Positions 7,601 through 13,944 of a stretch of DNA of 15,219 nucleotides are shown piece by piece. Each line of letters starts with the position of its first letter. Position 1 is the stretch's first letter. The position numbers and the translations under genes are program-made. This stretch comes from Methylococcaceae bacterium (GTDB lineage: Bacteria; Pseudomonadota; Gammaproteobacteria; Methylococcales; Methylococcaceae): positions 1 through 15,219 of the forward strand of contig VEPB01000128.1 of NCBI GenBank assembly GCA_012026715.1, in the 5' to 3' direction. The notes under the pieces were generated by a model that saw only the letters and a list, made by a program, of their open reading frames with translations, was not told the origin of the DNA and searched no databases.

Positions 7601-7694
7601 TCGGCCGTGGGTCCGAGAACCCACAATTGGAATGGCCATCGCGCAGCGATTCAAGACTGACCAGCCAGGCCGCGTCAATCGGACAAGGCAAAAT

Positions 7695-8765
7695 TCAAAC
7701 GGCAAAAACCACGATAGCCTCCTCCGGAACCTGCAGTCCCAGACAATCGCCGGGCCTGGCTCGGCAAAGTCCGCCGGCGCGGACGATCAGCGCCGCGTCA
7801 GCGGACGACGCCTCCGGCACCAGGTGAACCAGGGTCTCGTGGCCCAGGTATTCCACCAGCCGAACCACTCCCCTCAGTTGGCCGGACTCGGACAAAACCA
7901 GTGCCTCGGGCCGCACGCCCCAGGTGGTTTCCCCGCGGACCAGACCGGGTGGCAAGCGATCGGCGGGCAACGCGATCGGCTGGTTTCCCCACGTCACCGC
8001 GGCGGAGCCGTCTTCCCCCCGGATCAACATTCCTCGCACCAGATTCATGGGTGGATTGCCGATGAAACCGGCGACGAAGGGCGTGGCCGGCCGGTCGTAG
8101 AGTTGCTGCGGGTCGGCGACCTGTTGCAGCCGGCCCTGGTGCAGCACCGCGATGCGCCGGCCCAGGGTCATGGCCTCTACCTGGTCGTGGGTGACGTACA
8201 CCATGGTAGTGCCCAGACGTTTCTGCAGCTCGGCGATCTCCGAGCGCACCTGGACCCGCAGTTTGGCATCCAGATTGGACAGTGGCTCGTCCATCAGGAA
8301 CACCGAGGGTTCCCGCACCAGGGCACGGCCCATGGCGACCCGCTGGCGCTGACCGCCGGACAGCTGCCTGGGGTAGCGCTCCAGCAACTCGCCCAGCTCC
8401 AGCATGGCTGCGGTGTCAGCGACGCGGCGGGCGACGGCGGTCTTGTCCAGCTTGCGCATCTGGAGCGGGAAGGCCAGATTTTCCCGCACCGTCATGTTGG
8501 GGTAGAGGGCATAGTCCTGGAACACCATGGCGACGTTGCGCTGTTGTGGCGTCAATGGATTGGCCAGGCGGCCGTCGATCCGGATTTCCCCTTCGCCGAT
8601 TTCCTCCAACCCCGCCAGCAGCCGCAGCAGGGTGGACTTGCCGCAGCCGGAGGGTCCCACCACCACCAGGAGTTCGCCATCGGCGATCGTCAGGTTCAGC
8701 TCCCACAGCGCCCGGTGGCCGTTGGGAAAGGTCTTGCCGACACTGCGAAATTCCACCTCGGCCAT
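7695..8765 (-). CDS. MalK/UgpC-family sugar ABC transporter ATP-binding protein
   Basis: This is the ATPase subunit of a carbohydrate-uptake ABC importer (CUT1/MalK-UgpC type), 356 residues, cytoplasmic face of the inner membrane. It has Walker A GPSGCGKST (37-45), Q-loop Gln83 in FQDYALYPNMTV, signature LSGGQ (135-139), Walker B VFLMDE (155-160), D-loop SNLD (163-166) and H-switch His193. FIGNPPMN (about 232-239) marks the start of the C-terminal TOBE/OB regulatory domain, which fills the rest. This Walker-B-to-TOBE layout identifies the sugar group rather than other importers. It starts four bases after the stop of the glycoside hydrolase gene, so they are one transcript. No permease or binding protein lies in the window; the ATPase may serve permeases encoded elsewhere. 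The exact sugar is unknown. Confidence 0.93.
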   Translation of the reverse strand: MAEVEFRSVGKTFPNGHRALWELNLTIADGELLVVVGPSGCGKSTLLRLLAGLEEIGEGEIRIDGRLANPLTPQQRNVAMVFQDYALYPNMTVRENLAFPLQMRKLDKTAVARRVADTAAMLELGELLERYPRQLSGGQRQRVAMGRALVREPSVFLMDEPLSNLDAKLRVQVRSEIAELQKRLGTTMVYVTHDQVEAMTLGRRIAVLHQGRLQQVADPQQLYDRPATPFVAGFIGNPPMNLVRGMLIRGEDGSAAVTWGNQPIALPADRLPPGLVRGETTWGVRPEALVLSESGQLRGVVRLVEYLGHETLVHLVPEASSADAALIVRAGGLCRARPGDCLGLQVPEEAIVVFAV

Positions 8766-8769
8766 GTCG

Positions 8770-10812
8770 CTAGTCCAGGAAGTTTTCGAAGCCGATCAAC
8801 GTCAAGATCTTGCGGATCGCCGGATCGTTGGCGAAGTGTTTTTGCAGGGCATGATCCGCCAGGTGGTCGGCCAGGGCCACAAGAATCATGGCCTGGTTGA
8901 GGCACAGGTAGTGGTAAGCGACTGTGCCGGACTTGGGGGCAACCGCGTCGTAGAAGCCGAATTCGCCGTAGACCGGGTAGCGCTCCGCCAGCTGCCTCAG
9001 GTTGGCGAGGGCCTCTGCCGGCTCGGTGAGCAGCGCCAGCGCCGACGCGTGAGGGGTGACCGCGCCGTCCTTGTAGCCCAGCGATCCCAGGAAGGGGATG
9101 CCGTATTCGGCGTAGCGTTCCGAGCCGGGCTCCGAACTGGGCGACATCCCCCACACCGGATAACGCAAGTCTTCCAGGGCGTAGCGGCGCTGAATCTCGC
9201 TATGGACCTGGTCGTTGCGGCCGAGGCTAAGCGGGGCATGAAGCGCCTCGTCCAGCAGCAGAGCCGGCATCAGCGCCTCGAACAGGCTGCCGCCCCAGGA
9301 CGGCACATAGCGGTATTCGCGCCATCGGTAATAGCCGCCGGTCCAATGGAAGCCGCGTTCATTTTTTTCCCGGCGTTCCGCGGGCTGACGCGATTGCCAG
9401 CTGAATTCCGGCGGGAAGGTGCGGGCCATGGCGAACCAATGCTCCTCCGGAATCTCGCCGCGTCCGATGGCGATCAGACTGCCGAGTCGGGCCTCCGAAT
9501 ACAGCGAGCCGTAATGGTAGGTGGCTCGCTGCCCCAGATTGACGTAATAGCCGTGGGACATCAGCTTCCACTGGGGGTCGTAGAAGAACCGGTAGTCGCC
9601 CCGGTCCAGCAGCGGAGCGATCCGGTCGGCCAGTTCCGGGAAGGCCTGGCGCACCGTCATCAGCCCGGCGGTGAGCCAGCTGGAATCGACGAAGGAAACG
9701 AAGTTGGAAGTGCGCTCCAGGGTCGTGGTGTTGTAATAGTTGAAGTAGAAGCCCTCGTGGGTCTCCAGTTTCTGCAGCGAAGCCAGGGTGTCCTGCAGCC
9801 GGCGCAGGGCCTCGTCGCGGCCGATCATGCCGAGTTCGCGGGCGGCAGTCACCGCCAGCAGGTGGAAGCCGATGTTGGTGGTGCTGGTGTAGTCGCCGAT
9901 GAAGCTGCGCTCCACCGCCACGGAATCGGCGGCCAGATGCACCCGGTCCAGCGGCAGGCCGTGCTCGCGGTCGGTGAAGGCGTCAATGCCGCGCCAGGTG
10001 TCGAAGGCCAGCCGGCGCAGGAAGGCGTCGTCGTCGGCCGGCAGGGTCTTGCCGTCCACCAGGATCTGGTTCGGCCAGCCGGCCAGTCGCTCGCGCAAGG
10101 CATGGCGCGCCGCAAGCGGCCCGCCGTGGGCCCGTTCCCAGCCGTCCTTTTCCCGTGTCGCCACCGGATCGTCCGCCGCGGGGCCGGGATCGCCGGTCTT
10201 GACCAGTGCGATATCGTCGATGAAGTAAGCTCCCTCGCTGACGTGCAGTTTGCTGCTGACCAGCACGATGTGGAAATCCGTCAGATGATGCCAGTCGACG
10301 ATGCCTTGCATTTGGTGGAGGGGGATGTTGACCCGCGTCCAGTGATCGCCGATCTGCGCCACCTCGGCGCGGCCCACGATTTCCAGGCCGGGTCGGATCG
10401 GATTCAGGTTGCGGAAACCCACTTCCAGCCGGGGCGAAAATCCGACGCTTTCATCGCCCTTGATCAGCAGGCTCAGATGATCGTAGCCGCTCGCATCCAA
10501 CCCATTCAAGGCCAGTCGGGCTTCCAGGACGTGGCTGGCGTCTGCTCCCGGCGCGGTCGGTGGAATCCGATACTGCAGCCGCAAGACATCGTGGCGGTCG
10601 CCATCGCGGGCGATGGTTTCAATGTTGAGCCGGATGGCCTCGCCGGGTTTGTTGTCGACCAGCGTCTGCCACTGCGAGGCGAGGGGGTCGGTCAATAGGC
10701 CCTGAAAAACCGCCAGGTCGTGCCTGGGCCGTTCCGATTGAGCCAGAGCGTCGAGTTGGGGCATCAGGAAGATGGCGGCACCGATGGCGTAGATCAGGGC
10801 GGGCAAATTCAC
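8770..10812 (-). CDS. Exported GH144-like (COG5368 'glycoamylase') glycoside hydrolase
   Basis: This is a 680-residue exported protein. Residues 1-25 look like a signal peptide (LIYAIGAAIFLMPQ core, cleavage near LAQS). About 65-215 resembles a jelly-roll carbohydrate-binding domain (YDHLSLLIKGDE...DHWTRVNIPL...AYFIDDIAL). About 255-670 is an (alpha/alpha)6-type domain with TWRGIDAFTD, TSTTNIGFHLLA, SFVDSSWLTAGL and the C-terminal glycoamylase hallmarks: WGMSPSS (554-560), GYKDGAVTPHASALAL, and YPVYGEFGFYDAV (612-624). GH144 members studied are endo-beta-1,2-glucanases; a related domain occurs in cyclic beta-1,2-glucan synthases. Glucan hydrolysis in the periplasm is inferred, with linkage unproven. 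The start is GTG at 10812 with no visible Shine-Dalgarno; the signal peptide supports it, but TTG two codons on is possible. It is followed by a sugar ATPase gene. Confidence 0.85.
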   Translation of the reverse strand: MNLPALIYAIGAAIFLMPQLDALAQSERPRHDLAVFQGLLTDPLASQWQTLVDNKPGEAIRLNIETIARDGDRHDVLRLQYRIPPTAPGADASHVLEARLALNGLDASGYDHLSLLIKGDESVGFSPRLEVGFRNLNPIRPGLEIVGRAEVAQIGDHWTRVNIPLHQMQGIVDWHHLTDFHIVLVSSKLHVSEGAYFIDDIALVKTGDPGPAADDPVATREKDGWERAHGGPLAARHALRERLAGWPNQILVDGKTLPADDDAFLRRLAFDTWRGIDAFTDREHGLPLDRVHLAADSVAVERSFIGDYTSTTNIGFHLLAVTAARELGMIGRDEALRRLQDTLASLQKLETHEGFYFNYYNTTTLERTSNFVSFVDSSWLTAGLMTVRQAFPELADRIAPLLDRGDYRFFYDPQWKLMSHGYYVNLGQRATYHYGSLYSEARLGSLIAIGRGEIPEEHWFAMARTFPPEFSWQSRQPAERREKNERGFHWTGGYYRWREYRYVPSWGGSLFEALMPALLLDEALHAPLSLGRNDQVHSEIQRRYALEDLRYPVWGMSPSSEPGSERYAEYGIPFLGSLGYKDGAVTPHASALALLTEPAEALANLRQLAERYPVYGEFGFYDAVAPKSGTVAYHYLCLNQAMILVALADHLADHALQKHFANDPAIRKILTLIGFENFLD

Positions 10813-10912
10813 GGGTTGGACTAAAGACAGGTTGGAGATGGCAACGCGTGGCGATATGCCATTCTACTGTGGGCGACTGCCCGGATGGCAGCAATGCCTT
10901 AAGTCAAAATGG

Positions 10913-11008
10913 TCGTACCGGCAAGAACAGCGGGAATCCAGCTCCCTCGGATAGGATAGGCCTCCGCCATCGATGGCCTCTGGTTCCCGATAGTCCATGC
11001 CGGTATGA
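10913..11008. repeat. REP/MITE-like long imperfect hairpin
   Basis: Two inverted arms enclose about 36 bases. TACCGGCA (10916-10923) is the exact inverse complement of TGCCGGTA (10998-11005), extended by three more pairs (one G-T) to 10913 and 11008. After an unpaired stretch, CGGGAATCCAG (10931-10941) pairs with CTGGTTCCCG (10980-10989) with one bulged T. The arms resemble the widespread proteobacterial intergenic repeat whose units read like 'TTCCGGCA...CGGGAATCCAG'. The perfect 12-base palindrome GCCATCGATGGC (10966-10977) sits near the centre. It is a non-coding dispersed element by appearance; genome copy number is unknown. Confidence 0.6.
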
Positions 11009-11009
11009 G

Positions 11010-11111
11010 TCCCCTTAGCTTAATGGTATTCGGGGGGGGCCGGAGTGCTGAAACACTACGGGCGTCAGACTGCCTAACCGTACTAACTTCTCACCGAAGA
11101 ACCTAAGGGGA
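11010..11111 (+). promoter_or_regulatory. Structured leader that can hide the ribosome-binding site
   Basis: TCCCCTTAG (11010-11018) is the exact inverse complement of CTAAGGGGA (11103-11111), which contains the Shine-Dalgarno AAGGGGA (11105-11111) placed five bases before the ATG at 11117. Between them are small stems: AGTG/CACT with a CTGAAA loop (about 11044-11057), ACGG/CCGT enclosing GGC/GCC (about 11059-11082), and TTCT/AGAA (about 11089-11102). A closing helix around a multi-stem domain of about 84 bases, with the start signal in its 3' strand, is the layout of translational riboswitches or RNA thermometers. It matches no class I recognise, and a G8 run (11032-11039) lies inside. No convincing promoter was found upstream. 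The spacer 10813-10912 has nothing else I can support. Confidence 0.45.
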
Positions 11112-11116
11112 ATGAC

Positions 11117-12019
11117 ATGGATATCCGGAAATACCTGGCTCTTGCCGTGGCGAGCGTGCCGCTTGCATGCTCCGCCGCCTCGCACGTCGACGTGCAGCAA
11201 ATCGACTGCTCCGGCACGCTTACGTCCGACGTCGCTGCCGACGTAAACATCCAATGTTCCGGCGATTTGACGCTGGCGGGCGGGAGCCTGACATCGGATG
11301 GGGCCGTCACGATCGCAGCAGACGGGGTGTTGAAGCTCGATGTTCCAATCACCTCATCCGCCGGGATCAATCTGATCGGCAATGTCGGGCTGGTTCTGGG
11401 GCCGAACGCCAAAATTGATGGGCCGCCGGTATCAGCTAAGGATGGCGGTGCCTCGTCGATCTGTGCCGGCACAGGCGCTTCGGGTACGCTGGGTTCCGGC
11501 GCCGTCTTGACGACCGGCAGCAGTTCCTCCGGAGCGGGGTTGGGCGAAAACGGGTCACGCGATGCGACTGCCCTCTGTTCCGGGAATAGCGTCATCAGCT
11601 TCGGACCCTGGCCCGTCCTGCCGCTCCAGGGCGTCGAATCCGGCAGTTGCTACAGTGGAGGCGGCAAGCAGAAGTTCCGCCGGGTTCGGTATGTCCGCAT
11701 CGACGAATCCGCCACCATTCTTTCCGCCCGATTTCAGTTTTCGGCATCCCCGGACTTTCCCGAGGCGACCACCCAGACGAAGATGTCTGAATGCGTTGAG
11801 CTCGGGAGAGCCAAGCTGTCCTGTCTGCTCTACGACCAACCCACTGACGACACCAAATCGACCCAGCTCTATGCGGGGCACGTCATTCTGAAAAGGGACA
11901 AGGACGACTCGATCGTCGGTCTAGTGGGGCATTTCAACGAGAAGAGCGCCGATGGCTGCTACCTGGACAGCACCCTGAAGGCCTCGCTGCCGCAGCCGCC
12001 AAAGCTGCTGGCGCGTTGA
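11117..12019 (+). CDS. Exported protein of unknown function, beta-solenoid-like N-terminus
   Basis: I do not recognise a family for this 300-residue protein. Residues 1-21 form a signal peptide (charged MDIRK, hydrophobic YLALAVASVPLA, cleavage near CSAAS). About 28-105 shows short repeating beta strands with small turns, such as DCSGTLTSD, NIQCSGDLTLAGGSLTSDGAVTIAADGVLKL and INLIGNVGLVLGPNAKIDG, the pattern of right-handed beta-helix proteins like adhesins and autotransporter passengers. A Gly/Ser-rich linker (about 109-155) follows, then a separate mixed domain (about 175-295) with RVRYVRIDES and LYAGHVILKRDKDD. Eight cysteines in the mature part fit disulphide bonding in the periplasm or outside. 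There is no transmembrane anchor and no translocator barrel. Cys18 lacks a proper lipobox because of Pro-Leu before Ala-Cys. Its leader has a strong Shine-Dalgarno in a helix. Confidence 0.75.
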   Translation: MDIRKYLALAVASVPLACSAASHVDVQQIDCSGTLTSDVAADVNIQCSGDLTLAGGSLTSDGAVTIAADGVLKLDVPITSSAGINLIGNVGLVLGPNAKIDGPPVSAKDGGASSICAGTGASGTLGSGAVLTTGSSSSGAGLGENGSRDATALCSGNSVISFGPWPVLPLQGVESGSCYSGGGKQKFRRVRYVRIDESATILSARFQFSASPDFPEATTQTKMSECVELGRAKLSCLLYDQPTDDTKSTQLYAGHVILKRDKDDSIVGLVGHFNEKSADGCYLDSTLKASLPQPPKLLAR

Positions 12020-12066
12020 CCAGCGCCCCTCGTTTCCTTATTGGCCGCCCGGTCGGCGCGCGGGAC

Positions 12067-13803
12067 TCAGTAACGGCCGTCGCGGTTGCCGATGTTGAAG
12101 CGCTTCACCATGTCGAACAGTCCCGCCGCGGCCGCTTCCAGGTCGGCGGCGGACTGCACCGATTGGCGCGTGACGTTTTCGGTCTGGACCGAGGCGTTCC
12201 TTACATCGTCGACGCTGCCGACGATCTCGGCGATGCGTCCGGTCTGGTCGCGGGTAGCCTGGGCCAGCTCCTGCATCTTGTGCAGCGTCTCCTGCGACTG
12301 GCTTTCGATGCTGCGCAGGGTTTCGGCGGCTTCGTTGGCCTGGGTCACGCCGTTGGCGATGACCGGGCCGGCGGTGTTCATCCCGGTCACGGCGCGCACC
12401 GTGTCGGCCTGGATCCCTTGCAGCACTGCACCGATTTCCTGGGTCGCCTTGCTGGTGCGCTCCGCCAGTTTGCGGACCTCGTCGGCCACCACGGCGAACC
12501 CGCGTCCCTGCTCGCCGGCGCGGGCCGCTTCGATGGCCGCATTGAGCGCCAGCAGATTGGTCTGATCGGCGATTTCCTTGATCACGTTGGCCATCTTGTC
12601 GATCTCGCGGGTGCTTGCCACCAGCCGGGTGACTTCGGCCGACGAATTTGTCACCGTTTCCGCGATCATCCGCATGTCTTCGGCCACCTTGCTGGCGACT
12701 TCCGCCCCTTCGCGCGCGCGCCGGGCGACCTGTTCCGAGCCCTCTTCGGTTTCATGGGCCAATCCGCTGATCACATCGACGCTGTCGGAAACGCCCGCGA
12801 TGGCGGTGCGGGTTTGTTCGATGGCCAGAATCTGCAGTTGGTTGGCCAGTTCGATCTCGTTGGATTCTGCCGAAAGGCGCTGGACGCTGGCGGACACGCT
12901 GCGCGCATTGCCGATCACCGCCTGCAGCATTTCCTTGAGGCTGTCCTGCATGTGCGCCAGCACCGACAGCACGCTACTGGTATCGCCCGACATCAGCTCG
13001 ATTTTCTGGGTCAGGTCGCCCTGGCCGATGCGGCCGGCTGCGGCCAGGGCCACGGCCGGCTCGCCGCCGAACTCGCGGACGATGCTGCGGCGAATCAGCC
13101 AGGCGGTGGCGAGCAGCGCGAGGGTGGCCAGCACGGCGAAAACGATGCTGTTCGTCAGGTAGCGGTGAAACAACTGGTCGACATCGTCCACATAAATGCC
13201 CGAGCCGATGGTCCAGTCCCAGGGCGCAAACTTCTTGACGTAGGAAAGCTTGGTGTAAAGCTCCTCGGTAATGCCGCCGCCGGCCAGCGGCTTGGGCCAG
13301 GAATATTCCACGAAACCGTCGCCGGTCTTGGCCACGGCATCGCTGAAGGCCAGCAGGATGCTCACGTTGTCCAGCGGCACCGGCGAACCGTCCGGCCCGG
13401 CCTGCAGCGAGGTTGCCTTGCTGTACTTGGGCTCGTCCATCAGGGTGCCGTCCAGGGCGGGCGCGGCCGGGTGCATGACCATGCGGGGGTGGGGGCGGGC
13501 ATTGTCCTGAATCCAGAAGTATTCGGCCTTCTCATAACGCACCGATTTGATGACCGCCAGCGCCTGTTGCTTGGCGTCCTGCTCGCTCAGGCGCCCGGCT
13601 TTTTGCTGGGCGTAGAAATGGTTGAGAATGCCGTGGGCCACTTCCACCAGATGGCGGGTTTTCAGTTGACGGTCGGAGTAGATCTGATCGTGCAGGGCCG
13701 TGAGGTTCTGCCAGGTGATGGCCAGCATGGCAAGCAGGGCAAGGGCGGCGGTAATAGACAGCCGCGTCATCAGGGGGAGGCGCCTTAGTCCGACGGATTC
13801 CAT
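12067..13803 (-). CDS. Methyl-accepting chemotaxis protein with sCache sensor
   Basis: This is an inner-membrane chemoreceptor of 578 residues from the ATG at 13803; an upstream in-frame GTG at 13845 would add 14 residues, and neither has a good ribosome site. TM1 is about 14-30. The periplasmic single-Cache (sCache_2-like) domain is about 33-210, with YFWIQD, MVMHP, GDGFVEYSWPKP, KLSYVKKFAPWDWTIGSGIYVDD. TM2 is about 219-236, followed by a HAMP-like linker (about 237-290). The signalling coiled coil has the highly conserved hairpin tip EIADQTNLLALNAAIEAARAGEQGRGFAVVADEVRKLAERT-type region (410-450), the CheA/CheW contact. There is no C-terminal CheR-docking pentapeptide. sCache receptors commonly bind small carboxylates, and the kgtP-like transporter gene lies 141 bases upstream on the same strand, which suggests a related ligand. 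The gene converges on the secreted-protein gene. Confidence 0.93.
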   Translation of the reverse strand: MESVGLRRLPLMTRLSITAALALLAMLAITWQNLTALHDQIYSDRQLKTRHLVEVAHGILNHFYAQQKAGRLSEQDAKQQALAVIKSVRYEKAEYFWIQDNARPHPRMVMHPAAPALDGTLMDEPKYSKATSLQAGPDGSPVPLDNVSILLAFSDAVAKTGDGFVEYSWPKPLAGGGITEELYTKLSYVKKFAPWDWTIGSGIYVDDVDQLFHRYLTNSIVFAVLATLALLATAWLIRRSIVREFGGEPAVALAAAGRIGQGDLTQKIELMSGDTSSVLSVLAHMQDSLKEMLQAVIGNARSVSASVQRLSAESNEIELANQLQILAIEQTRTAIAGVSDSVDVISGLAHETEEGSEQVARRAREGAEVASKVAEDMRMIAETVTNSSAEVTRLVASTREIDKMANVIKEIADQTNLLALNAAIEAARAGEQGRGFAVVADEVRKLAERTSKATQEIGAVLQGIQADTVRAVTGMNTAGPVIANGVTQANEAAETLRSIESQSQETLHKMQELAQATRDQTGRIAEIVGSVDDVRNASVQTENVTRQSVQSAADLEAAAAGLFDMVKRFNIGNRDGRY

Positions 13804-13944
13804 GGTGTTTTTCTCGCTGGCTTTGTCGGGAGCAACGCGCGGCACGGGCTCATGGCTTCAACCCGGCAGGCGGGCAGCGCCTCGCTTGGAAGAGTTTAGC
13901 GGAGGAATATTGGGTTGATCGCCGCCAGGTCAATAATGGGTGCG

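Larger units (their letters stand above)
7217..7624. repeat. Hairpin-rich intergenic repeat-like element
   Basis: The 479-base gap between the convergent acetyltransferase and ABC ATPase genes (7216-7694) holds no believable gene. It carries a row of inverted repeats: 7217-7225/7245-7253; 7348-7354/7365-7371; 7405-7413/7420-7428 (GGGTTTGCC/GGCAAACCC, perfect); 7476-7489/7494-7508 (TTGGCAGAGGGCGA with its complement, one bulged base); 7567-7580/7587-7600 (14 pairs, one G-T, loop GCGGAG); and 7607-7612/7619-7624 (GTGGGT/ACCCAC). The CTTTGGTTCGTTTCTTTTGG...CAAAAGAAATGAAC portion resembles, from memory, a dispersed intergenic repeat of Methylococcaceae and xanthomonads. Several frames are open across it, which is expected for such repeats and is not evidence of coding. 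Copy number in the genome cannot be judged here. Confidence 0.6.

Noticed and set aside
7197..7705. Several overlapping open frames in the spacer after the CatA-like gene
   Set aside because: Both strands are open through a hairpin-rich repeat, none has a ribosome site with a plausible protein, and one merely overruns the end of the acetyltransferase gene.
8527..10698. 723-codon open frame on the plus strand
   Set aside because: It lies opposite the GH144-like hydrolase and ABC ATPase, which have clear families. Its protein has no recognisable motif and a composition typical of the antisense of GC-rich genes.
11010..11111. c-di-GMP-I (GEMM) riboswitch
   Set aside because: There are GAAA-containing and GCCTAA-like stretches, but the conserved CAGGGCAAACC and GACGCAAAGCC cores and the tetraloop-receptor pattern are absent.
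11117..11190. Lipoprotein signal on the secreted protein
   Set aside because: Cys18 is preceded by Pro-Leu-Ala; proline at -3 breaks the lipobox, and an ordinary signal-peptidase site (near CSAAS) fits better.
12016..13788. 590-codon open frame on the plus strand
   Set aside because: It is the antisense of the chemotaxis receptor; the His/Gly/Gln-rich translation and the intact receptor on the other strand show it is not coding.
13870..13900. Sigma28 (flagellar) promoter before the chemoreceptor gene
   Set aside because: On the minus strand a TAAA is present, but the sequence 15 bases on (CGCTGCCC) does not match GCCGATAA.
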